In this document: positions 23,921 through 35,950 of the stretch, one piece after another | Numbering within the stretch: position 1 is the first letter of the stretch | Layout of the letters: each line of letters opens with the position of its first letter | NCBI GenBank assembly: GCA_033782935.1 | Contig: JAWQEG010001327.1 | Location: forward strand, 291,001 to 355,000 | From: Petrolisthes cinctipes | Taxonomy: Eukaryota > Arthropoda > Malacostraca > Decapoda > Porcellanidae | Length of the DNA: 64,000 bases | Reading direction: 5' to 3' | Made by a program: the position numbers and the translations under genes | The notes under the pieces: generated by a model | What the model was told of the DNA's origin: nothing | The model's database searches: none | What the model saw: only the letters and a program-made list of their open reading frames with translations

Positions 23921-24564
23921 AGAAAAACTTGAGCATGCTTACAAGTATGATTAAAAACCCAATCAATAGTGAATGTACTTCTGTAAATAATGATTTGGGT
24001 TTAACTGTTGATTTCATTTATGGCAAACATGGTTCTGTAAAAGTAGGTTAAAATTAAATACATGATTGTGATTATTATTGTGTATATTTAATCTCTGGGA
24101 CTGTGGGAAGCCAAATGGTAAATGGAATTCAGGGTAAATAGGGAAAGCATAACAGGAAACCGGTTATTTAAAGGAAAATTAAAATAGGAACAAACAATAA
24201 ATTACTACAAGAATGGGGATCTGTTGAAAAGGATATCCTCTGCCCTAACATTCTGATCTCTAGAGAAACATAATATCATTAGGTTTACCAGGTTCCCAAC
24301 TCCAGTCCAACACACACACACTCTACACAACATAAAACTGAATTCATTTAACAACTTAAAATTCTAGATACAGTATTCTCTTGTGACAATAAACCAGCAA
24401 CTAGGGCCAGTATAAACCAATACAGTACATAAAAATACAACACAAACTAGGGCCATTCAGAATAAACTAGTATATATACATATTGCATCAAGGATGATAT
24501 TTCTTTATTTACTGTCAGACTCATGTTGCCTCGTTTTCTGCTTTCATCTTAATTGTGAGTTTGA

Positions 24565-25006
24565 TTTTTCATAATTTTCATTATAACTTTGCAGTTCTTT
24601 AATAATTTCTTTCATATGGTCTGCCCTGCTGGCTTCACTGTCTTTGACCACTTGAATATTTTCTTTAAGTAAGTCTACATCTTAAGTGAGTAGCTTTCTC
24701 ACTTCAGTATTATGGGATGGTGGAAGTTAACCTCCACCTACTACCCGCAGTTGATGTGATGGCACAGTCCCTTGTTGTGAAGTACCAGCGGAAGCACTTG
24801 CTTCTGTTGTTGGGGGAATTGGAGCTGTTGTAGGTGGCTGTATATTCACTGATGATGGTACAGCAGGTGATGGTATGGGAGGTAATGGCACACCAGGGTC
24901 ATCAGGGTCCAAATCGGGTTTTTGATATGCTGGTTCCAACACACAAGTTCCTCTTGCAGCATAACTTTTGTAGCTGGAACCAACTTCATAAAAACAACCC
25001 TGTGGG
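24565..25006 (-). pseudogene. Decayed accessory-protein gene of the Harbinger-type element
   Basis: After an acceptor-like ACCCACAGG near 25005, the minus strand reads a Pro-rich segment (EPAYQKPDLDPDDPGVPLPP, then PPTTAPIPPTTEASASAG), hits a stop near 24727, and after another stop resumes with a helical, probably coiled-coil stretch (DLLKENIQVVKDSEAS, then MKEIIKELQSYNENYEKS) ending near 24565. PIF/Harbinger elements usually encode such a second, DNA-binding protein beside the transposase; I infer this is its C-terminal relic. The N-terminal DNA-binding part is missing. Confidence 0.5.
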
Positions 25007-26119
25007 TAATATATAGGGTTTTAAAAATTTAACACAGAAACACCTCAATAGTACAACAGGGTACTTTAAATAGAGCAAAAGATATGGAATATATAATTTT
25101 ACCGAAACAATTTTGGACATTTAAATAATCCCAGGGTCTACTTATTTGAAGTTTGATGGGTAATATTGGCAAACAATCCATAAAATATTTAATATTTTTC
25201 TGTTCCTGAATCAGCCAGACTTAACCCAAGCTAACTGAACTGGACTTGACCAAATTACTGGGACCTAACCTGGGTAAATTACCAAGATCTAACAAAGGCA
25301 GACTACTGGGACTTAACTTGGACAAACAACAGTGTGTGGAGCCTTTTATGTTAAGTTATTAGAGGGTCAAGCATGGTCAAAATGCACTGATACCCTTTAA
25401 TTTCATCATAAAAATAATGGAATACAAATCAGAGATATAAAAAAGTGGCACATCTTTCAATAATATTTCCTGGTAACTCTACCCACACTTTGGTGTCCAG
25501 TATTTCAATCAACAATTTCTATAGCATGTCAGGCTGACATTTGCGAGGAAAAACTGCAGTTACAGGAAGAAGAACTCTTCTTCTGTACTTCAGTCCAGCA
25601 GCCCCTCTTGAGTTGGTTGTGCATAATAATAGACATTTCCCTCCAATGCTACTGATTAGGGTACTCATGCCACTTCAAAATCAAATTTCCTTTATGTATT
25701 TTGAAGATAACGTCTCATATTATGCTAAAATATCATATATATTTCTGTAAGAGGCCTTACCAGTGTTTGTTTTGGTAGCATCAGCTGATGAGCAACCTAT
25801 AAAAGTTGCCAGATACCGCCACGTAACCATGCTATCCAGATGGGTTGCTCCGGGTTGCACTCGGACCAACCCGGGTTGGGGTGACCAGGGTTGCCTGGTG
25901 TAAATAGAAGATGCCAAATCGACGACCCGAGCAACCGGGTTGCCTGACCAGTGTTGCTCTGGCATAAATAGAAGACGCCTTAAAAAAGTTTTGAGTATAC
26001 CAGGTTAGGGCATGAGATAGGATATCCTAACCAGTTCCTAACTTAGGAGTTCCTAAGTCCAGATAGGGCGGCGAGGCTGCCGTAAGTTAGGAACGTTTGA
26101 GTATCCGGCCCCTGGGTCG

Positions 26120-26127
26120 GTACTTAC
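26120..26127. other. 8-bp target-site duplication, left
   Basis: GTACTTAC immediately precedes the terminal repeat of the 26128-30060 element and is repeated exactly at 30061-30068. Confidence 0.9.
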
Positions 26128-26192
26128 CAAGGATGATAGACTATAAAGGATAGTCCACTAGACACTTGTTTTCCCACAATGCACCGCGGGAG

Positions 26193-26200
26193 TGACGTCA
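26193..26200. promoter_or_regulatory. CRE-like palindrome near the transposon end
   Basis: TGACGTCA lies 65 bp inside the left end and about 90 bp upstream of the THAP start codon. The same octamer is at 29988-29995 near the right end, and at 42079-42086 and near 44900 in the related ends. It may be a promoter element or a transposase or host-factor site. Confidence 0.4.
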
Positions 26201-26286
26201 CACTTGTAAACAAACCTTGTCTGGTGCCCAGACTGTCACTAGTCCAACTTAAAGTGTACGTGAAGCGTGAATGTCTGTGCCATATT

Positions 26287-28230
26287 ATGGATGTATGTGC
26301 AGTGTACAATTACAATAATGGCAGTAGACATGCAAAAAGAGACAGGGTGAAGCTCTTTCGGTTCCTAAGAGACCAAAAGAAAGCCATGAAGTGGATATCG
26401 GCGTGCAAACGTGAGGACAAATTTAATGTTGAATTGGCCCGAGTATGCTCTCTACACTTTAAGACAACAACAGACTATGTCCCAAGAGATGCTTTGAACA
26501 ATCAACGATGTAATGGATCTCCAAAAAAGATCATAATATTGCAACCTTGAGCTGTACCGACTCTGCCGCTTCCAAATTCTAATCGAGAACCAGGTATGTT
26601 GAGATCTATCAAAGGCCCAACTTACTGTTACACCCTCAGCTATTTGCTTATACTGTACATATTTTTAACTTTACCCCATCTTATGATACTCTACTGTACA
26701 GTACGGTATGTAGGTTAGGTTAGGCCAGGCCAAGTCTACCTAATTCTGTTAAAAATGTAGCCAAATACTGACTGCATCCCCTACTAGTGATAACTTTGGA
26801 ATATCTAGGTACGCTACAGTATTGTAATGCTCTATAACCAACAATTTCTCTCTTCCCCATTTATGTTTGGGGGTAAGGTGAGGTATATTTTAAAAATAAA
26901 GTATTTGTGGTGGATTTGATACATTAAAACCATCATTCAATGTCCTAATGTAGGTTACAGTAGTAGGTAATAGTGGTAGAAATTCAGTAGTTTTTCTAAT
27001 GTGGATATTGGGTCCATTTATGCAATAATGATTTTACCCATGGATTTTGATTAGGTCTGAATACTGTAACATTCATTTAATTTTCAGCTGGTATGGAGGC
27101 TCGCCAAGAAAGATTATTCAGCAGGCGTAGAAAGCTACTGGTACCAGTACTTCAAGAGGGTCTGCTCAATGAAGGAAATGGTGAGATTTTTTGTTTTCTT
27201 CTTAAAAATGACTGTGTATAGTACATAGGCTATACAGTATCAGATGGTATCAGACCTACCCTGTACTTCATAGTTTCACAATACAGTAATTATAGTATAT
27301 TAAGAGTAGGGCTGGATAATGCATATATGAAAATAATGGAAGGGCCAAACATTTATTTATTCATTTCTTTTGTATATGCAAACAAGTGTCATATGATTAT
27401 GTGCCTCTAAAATAAATTCCTTCACAGATAATACACCAGAAGTAGTACAAGATGCTATTACTCATGCACAAGAAGATGCCAGAGGTAATGCACATGAAGC
27501 ACAAGAGGGTCTACTCTCAACGAAAGAAATGGTGAGATTTTTTTATTTCTTATAAAAATGAGAGTGAATAGTTTAACAGTATTAGATGGAGTGAGTGAAA
27601 AGGAAACACCTTGAGGTGGTTTGGCCATGTAGAGTGTATAGGAAGCGAGAGATTGGATAAAAAAGTGTATGAGAGTGAGGTGGAAGGACAGAGTGGAGCA
27701 GGCAGACCGAGAGTGAGGTGGAAGGATGGAGTAGAGAAGTATATGAGTAAGAGTGGCGTTGGGTGGTACCGTAGGAGGGACACCAGTTGCCAGTTGACGG
27801 GGGACAAAGATGTGTGGAGGCAATTCATTCACCCCTTTGGGGATTGAGGTGTCTGGCTATAGATAGACAATAATTACCTTAGTACGACCAGATAACAAAT
27901 ATTTTTGAAAATACCCGATACATAATCTTATAAATAGTCTCATTGTCTTTCCCAGGTCTTTATACCTATATGAGGTAATTTTAACCCATGACGAATATGA
28001 AGATGATGGAAGAGTCATAGCCTACATCTATCTATATCTATCTATCTAGCCTACATAATTTATTCTATTTTTGTGTACAGTATATACAAACAAGTGTCGT
28101 CTGATTATATGCTTTTAACATCAATTCCTTCACAGATAATACACCTGAAGTGGTACTTGATGCGACAGTCCAGCCAGCACAAGAAGATGCCACAGATGAA
28201 CATCATATTTTCTCAACTGCAGTATGCTGA
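26287..28230 (+). pseudogene. THAP-domain gene of the transposon, inactivated
   Basis: Four putative exons: 26287-26593, 27088-27180, 27428-27531 and 28136-28230, all with GT and AG borders. Exon 1 encodes a THAP domain starting MDVCAVYNYNNG: C4, W36, C54 and H57 are kept, but the second zinc ligand (residue 9) is Tyr instead of Cys. A TGA after KKIIILQP interrupts the frame just before the AVPTLPLP motif that usually ends THAP domains. Exons 3 and 4 are duplicates (DNTPEVV). Exon 3 has a 2-nt insertion relative to its inverted copy at 43575-43676, shifting the frame. An open frame reaches back to an ATG at 26179, but 26287 matches the family start. Confidence 0.75.
27606..27870 (+). mobile_element. 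3' tail of a LINE related to 19158-21718
   Basis: The translation LRWFGHVECIGSERLDKKVY, then GRPRVRWKDGVEKYM matches the C-terminal end of the LINE at 21430-21590, and the DNA ends in CTATAGATAGA like that element. It is a typical 5'-truncated insertion, inside the intron between THAP exons 3 and 4. It is present in the inverted copy at 43226-43515. Confidence 0.85.
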
Positions 28231-28817
28231 TCGTGCTGTGTTTGGATTCCCAGACATGATGAGTTGAAAAGTGTTAAGTTAGCCGTTAACTCTCAGAAAG
28301 TTGAGCTCGTTAATCTGACAAGTGCTAATGCAATAGAGTACGGTAATTTCTGAAAAGCGAATGAACTGACAGAAATTAAGTTTATTTACACAATTTCCAA
28401 ACCTGTGCAAAATCCACAGTGATTATACTCATGGACTGACTGTAATAATACAGTATTATGTAAATTCTAATGGCATTAGTTTTGCTTTATATATACCATA
28501 ATGATTTATATATTGTGATAAAATTAATGTTAGTTTCTAGTTTTTCTAGAAAATGTGCAATTCCACTGTGATTATACTCATAGAGTGATAGTACTTCATA
28601 AGGATATTGTTACTCTTACTTCTATGGCAAGAAACATTTATTACGGTACTGTACTTTATTTTTGGTACACATTTCATTTCGCAAAGTATATGATAATAAA
28701 TATATAATTACATTCAGCATACAGTATTTTGTATTCATATTCCCATTCATTATTTTTCTACTTTTTAAAATCATTGTAGGTGTAAGCCATATATAAATGA
28801 CCTTGAATGGGGCATTT

Positions 28818-29019
28818 GGTAAATATCAAATGGGGCATTTTGAAATTAGTCTGACCTTACCTAACCTAACCTAGACCGCATCAGACTACAGGGACCTAAC
28901 CTGGGCAGACTACTGGGAAATAACCGTGGTAAAGTACAGGAAATGACTGGGGCAAAATACTGGGACCTAGCCGGATCTGGCAACACTGCTACAAAGCGGT
29001 AATTCTTTCAATAAAAACC
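28818..29019 (+). mobile_element. MITE copy with exact 8-bp TSD
   Basis: It starts GGTAAATATC and ends CGGTAATTCTTTCAATAAAA plus ACC, lacking part of the left arm. GGGCATTT flanks it on both sides (28810-28817 and 29020-29027), confirming the ends and an 8-bp target duplication. The inverted copy at 42142-42282 is cut inside it. Confidence 0.85.
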
Positions 29020-30060
29020 GGGCATTTTTCTGACCTAACTGATGCATTTTTCTAACTTAATCAGGATATTTTCGGACCTAATTGGGGCATTCTTCGGATC
29101 TATTCAGGGCATTTTTCAGATCTGTTGGAGGGGTTGAAAGGGACATATTTTAGAAATAGGGCAGTTGGAAATACTAAATAGGTATGGAAATCCTTTTTAT
29201 AACATTGAAAAAATCCAGATGGAGCTCTCCTGTAGAATTATCAATATAAATTACCTTTACATCCAAGTAATAGGTTATTATATAATCTTTCGAGTGATAG
29301 ATATATGAACATAACCTAGCACTAGTCAATATAAATACTTCGTAACCAAGGTTAAAAAACTGTAAGCCACTACCAAGGATGATCGACTAATGATCTCATT
29401 AGGTCAGCTAGGTCATGATTTATAAAAATGCTGCTTTATATCAATATGATTAGTAGGCTAGTTAATCACCCATCAAGAATTAAACACATAGAACCTATTA
29501 TCAGTCTAAATCAAGACCCTATTATCAATGCCAAGTAGTACTGTAGGCCTACTTCTGGTGAGTATACGACGCACCAGTGGGCAGTGGTAGAGATCTCCTG
29601 GCTTCACTGGATATATATTGATGACAATACACTACAAACACATTTTCTTCAAATTATAATGATCAATTTAAACTGTGTGGAATATAAAGACACCAAAGAT
29701 TAGTAATTCTTGTACAAATATGGGCTTAGAGATGCGAACGCGACTCGATATCAATCTTGGTCATGGAAAGCTTCTGGTTTTATAATCCATTATTCTATTT
29801 CAACAACTGATGTCGAGTTGTACAATTGCCGTTATGTCAGTATGCTTCTTATCTTTTTAACCTACCAAGGTGCAGCTACCGAGAAACTCATTATTTCGAT
29901 TAATATCAACTGATATAATCTTTATGCCTCATATTTTACCTAGTGAGCAGGCAAGGTTTGGGCACCAGCTGGCAACAGAGCCTCCCGTGACGTCACGGAT
30001 ATTTACGACGTCATCACTATGACGTTTCAGTGGACTATCCTTTATAGTCTATTATCCTTG

Positions 30061-30068
30061 GTACTTAC
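30061..30068. other. 8-bp target-site duplication, right
   Basis: GTACTTAC, identical to 26120-26127. Confidence 0.9.
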
Positions 30069-30383
30069 TATTGCTAAGTGGGTGTCATAAGTCTTATGTC
30101 GACCAAAACATGGCCACCACCCATCATAAATCGTGTCTTTGGCCTTATGTCTCGACATAAATACCCATCTTGGTTAAGACACCCCCAGTAGGTGTTTTAG
30201 CCACTATGACGAGATTAATGTCTCGACATAAATGGGGTGTCCCGTGGAAAACATAACATTTTCATCGACAGTGGTCAAGTTCAAGAGGCAGGGAGTGAAA
30301 GGATGGGACGACGGCTGTGTGAGTGGGTGAGGGCGAGGTCGCTGTCCCCAATCACGAATGCTTGACGACCTAGATGCATAGAT
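30069..30383. other. Non-coding stretch with short inverted motifs
   Basis: TTATGTCTCGACATAAAT occurs at about 30147 and 30209, and TTATGTCGACC at 30095; GGGTGTC and its complement GACACCC also recur. This may be the end of an unrecognised element or the 5' UTR of the LINE that follows. No ORF1-like gag gene is seen. Confidence 0.45.
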
Positions 30384-33300
30384 GTGGAAAGGAGAGGAGT
30401 AGACACCAACCAGGCGAGTAAATGCATGAAAATTGGATGTATGAATGTTAGAGGATGGGGAATTGGAAAATATGAGGATATATGCAAAGAACTGAATGAG
30501 TGGAATTTTGATGTTGTGGGCCTGACTGAGACACACTTGAGAGATGAGGTACGAATGGAGGGAAATGAGTATGTGATGATTGGAAAAGGACGGAAAAAGC
30601 AAGAAAAACTAGGAGGAGGCATAGCCTTCCTCCACAGGAAAGAAAGGAATCTGAAAGTTGAAGAACTAGAAGTTGGAAGCAGTGGAAGTGTGAGGACGTG
30701 TTAGCTGTAAGAGTTGAGTGCATGAATAATCAGCGAAGGCCTGAAAGAGTTATAATGGTATTAGTATACATGACTGTGGAAGGTGAGAGAGCAAGGAGAG
30801 AGAATGGTGAAAAGTACAGTATATTGAAGAAGATTGTAAGAGAGTATGCAAATGAAAGAGTGATTGTTATGGGAGACATGAATGGACATATTGGTTTATT
30901 AGGAGAACAAATGAACAGGAATGGTGAAATGCTTGTTGAGTTTGTAAATGACATGGATTTGGAGAACCTGAATGAAACCCTATCAGAGGGACGTGTGACG
31001 TGGAGTGCAAGGAACCAAGAATCTGCAATTGACTATATGTTAGCAAATGGTAGAATGAGAGAAATTGTAACTCGCATGTGGATAGATGAAGACAGGATGA
31101 TAGATGTTGTGTCTGATCATAATATGCTGGTTGTAGAATGTATGTTGCAGGGGAGAAAGGAAAAAAGAGTGAAGGAGAGAAAAAGAAAATGGAAGTTGAG
31201 GGATGTAAATTGGGAAGATTTCCAGGTTGACCTGAGTGAAAGAAGTTGGAGCAATGGAAGTCTACATGATGTGAACGAGGTGAATGAAAAATTTGTAGAA
31301 AATGTGAAAAATGCAGCAGTTAGCCAGATAGGTTTTGTAAAAGTAAATGGAAGAAAGAGAGAACGTAAACCATGGTGGAATGAAGAGATTAAGAATGCAA
31401 GGAAAGAACGAAAAAGACTAAATAGAACATGTAGGCAGCTGAGAAAGAAAAGGCATGAAAGTGACGAAGCTGAGAATGAGTACCTGAATGCATGGACAGC
31501 ATATGTTAAGCAGCAGAGAGTTGCTAAGCGCAAGATTAGAGATGAAAAGGTAAAATGTGAAAGGAGAGTGATTCAGAACCTAAAAGAAAAGGGGTTGGAA
31601 GGTGGGCGTGAATGGTACAGATTTATGAGAGGGGAGGGAATGTCTAGTACTGAAAGTGTAGACAGTCTCAAGGTAAATGGTGTATGTATAAATGACAAAG
31701 AAGAAATGAGGAAGGCCATAAAAGAGTTCTGGGAGAATATTGGAGGTGTAGGTGAGGTGACTGATGTAAGAGGAGAGAATGTAACACTGGAATGGAAGGA
31801 TGCAGAGGAACTGAATGTAAGAATTAGCAGAGAAGAAGTTGAAAGATGTGTGAAAAGGCAGAAAAATTGTAAGGCCGCAGGACCAGATGATATTCCGTAT
31901 GAAATGTACAAGAATGGAGGTGAGGTTATGGTTGAAAAGATGACTGAGTTGTTTAACAAAGTGTGGGAAGAAGAGAGAGTACCCAAGAGATGGAATGAAT
32001 GTAGAGTGACGTTGCTGCATAAGGGAGGCTGTAAGAGTAAGAATGAGCTTAGAAACTACAGGCCAATAGCCCTACTGAACACACTGGGGAAGATTTTCAG
32101 TGCAGTGTTGAATGAAAGATTGTGCAGATGGATTGAGAGATTCAGTGTGCTGGGTGAAGAGCAAAATGGCTTCCGTAAAGATAGGAGAGCAGAAGATAAT
32201 ATGTTTGTGGTGAATGAACTGATTGAAAGAAAGAAAAAGGATGGATGTAAGCTATACCTATGTTTCTTAGATATAGAGAAAGCTTATGACAGGGTTGATA
32301 GGAAGATGCTATGTAGAGTCTTAGAAAAGATAGGTGTGAGTGATAAATTAGTAAATATTGTGAGAAGTATGTATGAGAACACAAGAGCAATGTACAGGCT
32401 GGGAGATCTAGAAACAGAATGGGTAAGAAGTGAGAGAGGAGTTAGGCAAGGATGTATACTTTCTCCAACCCTATTTAGCTTATACACAGAAGAACTAGCC
32501 ATGAGAACAAGAGGAATGAATGCAGGAGTAAGGGTTGGAGATGACAAGATATGTATGTTACTGTATGCAGATGATGTGATAGTTATGAGTGAAACAGCAG
32601 AGGAACTTCAAAGGATTTTGGATGTTGTAGGTGGGTATGGGAGAGATTTTGGTGTGAAATTTAGTAATGAGAAAAGCCAAGTAATGATTGTGAATAGAAC
32701 AGATGATGAGAGAGAACACACATGGAGAGTGGGAGAGAATGTTCTGAAACAGACTGATGAATATAAGTACTTAGGGGTATGGCTGAGTCCAAGTGGAAGT
32801 GAAAAGACCAAGAATGAAAAGATTAGCATGACGAACCAATGGGTTGGACGACTGGCAAGTGCAGCGAGGCTGAGAGCAAGCAAGTATGATGTGGTGAGAG
32901 AAGTATGGAAGAGTGTGGCTGTCCCGAGCATTATGTATGGCATGGAAGTTATTGCATGGAAGGAGAGTGAGATAGACAAGTTAGAGGTGGGACAGAACAG
33001 AGTAGCGAGAATGGCACTGAATGCACCAAGGTATGCAGCGATAGCAGCTTTGAGAGGTGATATGGGATGGAGTACATTCAGAGAAAGACTGGTGAAAGCA
33101 ACCCTTAGATACAAAGTAAGACTGGAACGAATGGAGGATACAAGACTGGCAAGAAAGGTTTATATGTGGAACATTAGAAATGGCAAATGGGGAAAGAAGT
33201 GTGAGAGAATGGTATATATGAATGGTATGGTAGTTAGAGGAATTATGCATGAGTGGAAAATAATGAGCAGGAATAGAGAGGGGCTAGACTGGGATGCAAG

Positions 33301-33778
33301 AAAGTGGAAAAGTGAGATTGACAAAGAAGTGAAATGCCTGGGGTTAAGAAAGTGGAAAAATGATATGGAACAAAAGGAAACTCTTGTATGGTATAAGGAG
33401 AAAGAATGCCCAGAGTATGTGAAGTGGTATGAGGGAAGTCTGGGTGGTGATCTACTCTTTCGAGCCAGAGCACAATGTATGGAGGTGAATGCAAGAAGTT
33501 ATAGATGGTCTGAATCCCGAAGCAAGGTATGCCAGATGTGTGACACAGGAGAGGATGAAACGGTAGAACATGTGATGCTGGGATGTGAGAAGTATGAGAG
33601 AGACAGAACAGAGATGATGCAGATCATCCTGACTGAAATGGAATATGAGGGAATGGAACTAACAGGGAGAGAATGGATGATATTACTGTTAGGTCTGTGT
33701 GAGCAGACCACAGATGAAATGATTGGTGCTGTGAAAGAATTCTTGGAGAAAATGTGGTATGCAAGATGTAGAAAGTGA
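30384..33778 (+). pseudogene. Nearly intact non-LTR retrotransposon ORF (endonuclease-RT-zinc knuckle)
   Basis: The endonuclease starts at about 30384 (IGCMNVRGWG, then VVGLTETHL) and breaks near 30690 by one frameshift; the remaining 1026 codons (30698-33778) are open. Motifs: MGDMNGHIG, SAIDYML and SDHNMLVVE (endonuclease), FLDIEKAYDRV, GVRQGCILSPTLFSLY and YADDVIV (RT, catalytic Asp pair intact, residues about 622-628), and a C-terminal CQMCDTGEDETVEHVMLGC that fits a CCHC finger. No upstream ORF1 is seen, so it may be 5'-truncated or of a one-ORF clade. Repairing one indel would restore the frame, so this copy is young. Confidence 0.88.
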
Positions 33779-35950
33779 ATAGATATGAGTGGTATTGTTT
33801 TTTTTTCCCGATTTCTATTTACAGGAGCTGCCGATACAAAGGCCAACCCTGGAATAAACACCCGGGGTACCTGTAGCAGCAAGAGCAAGAGAGAGCAGAG
33901 TAGACAGGGAATTTTTGAGGTAAAAAGGGAAATTCTGATGTTGAAGTTGGGGAAATTTCGTCAAGCAGACCTGGCAACACTGGTGTCTGGTGGTCAGTCT
34001 CTTGTAAACAAACGCCTAAGTAAGTACACAGTTACATTTGTAACACCCCTATTTTATATGTATTATTATTCGGGATATTTACGGGTGTTGTATATTTATA
34101 TGTATTAGAATAGGTTTTTAGTGTAGGATTGTAGGGAGTAGCCAGACGGTGATTTAAGAAAGGAATGTAAAATAATTTAATGGAGACAGGGAATAACCTG
34201 CATTTCTAATTATAATATATAATAACGAAGCTAACATTCCTATACTGTTACCGGCATTTAATTGTAACTTGCTTAGAAAATTAATTAGATTAGTTAGGGC
34301 CTACAGTCGGGACAGTACATTTTCTTGTTAGCGGAACAATACAGGCCTTGAATATGTAAATAACAGTAGTGTAAAACTTTACACAAGGGAGAAAGCAATA
34401 TATTTGAGCTCACTTATATGTTTAAATTAGGTTATGTAATTATATACACCAGTAAGGGTAGAACTGATGGATTTGCCAGAAATTAAGATGAGTTGGTCAC
34501 TACTTTGCTTAAGAGAGTGAGAGTGGGGGAGATGGCGAGGCGGTACCCTGAGTTGCTACTACCTCATTCTGATCTCGTCTCTGCTGGTGACAGGTAAGAG
34601 TTCCAACTCTCTCTCTCTCATCATAAATATAGTATTGTGAATATAGTGTGGTGAATCTACTAAGTCCCGTGATGGGATATAACTAACTAAGGAATATTGT
34701 GTGGTCACATTCAGGCATAGTAAGTAAAGTAAGTTTTTTTTTTTCATGCTCATTTCTGATCTCGTCTCTGCTGGTGGCAGCCATTAAATAGCATTCTCCC
34801 TTGGTGTTAGTGAACCACGTGGTACTAAGAAAATTAACTACATTTGCTGGCAATTTTATAGTTTCATTTATAATATTGAGATTAGGATGTTATTTTTTTT
34901 TAGTATTAACTATATTTCGGCCTTATTGTGCAAAATTTATTATTAGGAATTCTTTGAAATATTGTGGGAGGGGGGACACTTCATGTAATATTTTTTTTTA
35001 TATGTACTTAGATCTGTCACTAGCGAGGCACAGAATTATTCCTGTCCTAGTAGACAGAAAAGGGAGTAGGAACTGTATTAAGGGAGGGGGGATATTTCAT
35101 AGTAATACTTGTTTTTGTTTTGGATTTATGTGTTGGCTCTGTCAACTGGCGAGACCCGGAATTATTCCTATCCTAGTTGACAGAAAAGGGAGTAGGAATA
35201 TTAGCAAAGGGGGGGGGGACAGAAATTATTATTATAGGGAACTTATTGTACTTGTAACAGAGGTGAATATAATAAACGGGTTTATAATTGTCTGAGTATT
35301 TCCGTCACCGATATAACAAATAGACTGTGTACCTATATAGAGATTAGTTCTCCTTTCACAACACTGATCGTACCCCCGTTAAAATTGTAGTCTGGGTTGC
35401 TTACTCGCGAGCCTTCTTAACGTAACGTTACGCTACCCTTCCGGTGTGTGCTCACTTGGTTCCTCTGATCGACTTTGGTCTGGTGGTGGCAGCGTTTCCC
35501 CAGTACTGTAGAGGAGCTGGACTTGTCCTTTGTATGATTTATTTTTGGTATTCGCAAGGCAAGTCCTGTTCCTCATCGGTATCTTGTTTTTTTTTCCAGA
35601 CCAGGTTGATACAGCTATAGGATAGAGTGTAGCATACACTGGTTGTTTTTTTTTTTTTTGTTAAAGGCAGTAGATTTTTGTTTCCCTCCACAAGTAGAGT
35701 AAAAAAATAGAAAAATCAAAGAATAACGTAAGGGGACAAAAATAGAGCTTTTACACATTTATTTGAGGAACTTGTATTATATATTCTGATATATGGCTGT
35801 GAAGTGTCGGGGTATGAGGATCTTAAAGTATAAAAGTATTTCACAAAATTCCTAAAGAACTTGCCAAGTTACATATTAATAACATTACGACGAACTGCAT
35901 GGTCAATGATGAAACTGAAACCAGTGTGATTACATTAATATTGAACATAA
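33779..35950. other. Non-coding region with diverged tandem duplications
   Basis: The first 70-100 bp are probably the LINE 3' end. GATCTCGTCTCTGCTGGTG recurs at about 34572 and 34758. A unit with GACAGAAAAGGGAGTAGGAA and a G run recurs at about 35020-35100 and 35146-35225. CTGGTGGTGGCAGCG near 35479 resembles an LTR-element leader, but no LTR pair or gag/pol frame is visible. No gene is called. Confidence 0.5.

Larger units (their letters stand above)
23016..25980. mobile_element. Non-autonomous PIF/Harbinger-type element, 2965 bp
   Basis: A terminal inverted repeat AGGCGTCTTCTATTT plus TGCCA (21 bp, one mismatch) is flanked by TAA at 23013-23015 and 25981-25983, the 3-bp duplication typical of PIF/Harbinger. 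Both ends are crowded with AACCCGGGTT/GGTTGC motifs, probably subterminal transposase-binding repeats. Inside are a small start-like frame, a decayed coiled-coil accessory gene, a MITE and a perfect hairpin, but no recognisable transposase. Nothing else is evident in 23930-24560 or 25020-25700. Confidence 0.8.
18648..26112. mobile_element. Probable large TIR element with nested insertions
   Basis: The left end GGGGCGGTATACTCAAAAC (GGGGCCCGATACTCAAAAC in copy B at 62374) is inverted at the right end as GGGGCCGGATACTCAAACG, reverse-complemented from 26112. Both arms carry CTTAGGA/TCCTAAC motifs. The LINE (19158-21718) and a Harbinger-type element (23016-25980) sit inside, as nested insertions. 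I found no target duplication and no transposase of its own. 21719-22960 shows no gene: only AT-rich sequence, a short A/TA tract near 22085 and CCTAACC patches. Confidence 0.4.
26128..30060 (+). mobile_element. 3.9-kb THAP-encoding DNA transposon with 8-bp TSD
   Basis: The terminal inverted repeat of about 32 bp starts CAAGGATGATAGACTATAAA at the left and reads CAAGGATAATAGACTATAAA from the right (one mismatch across the arm). Exact 8-bp duplications GTACTTAC flank it. It carries a dead THAP gene, an inserted LINE tail and a MITE, but no transposase. THAP, 8-bp duplications and TIRs starting CA recall P elements; hAT is also possible. The outermost motifs are shared with the HARBI1/THAP locus ending at 42141, which complicates the class. 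28240-28817 and 29028-29940 hold no recognisable gene. Confidence 0.88.

Noticed and set aside
34560..35560. LTR retrotransposon (leader-like TGGTGGCAGCG and duplicated motifs)
   Set aside because: No LTR pair, TG...CA ends, gag or pol frame could be found; kept only as a note on the intergenic region.
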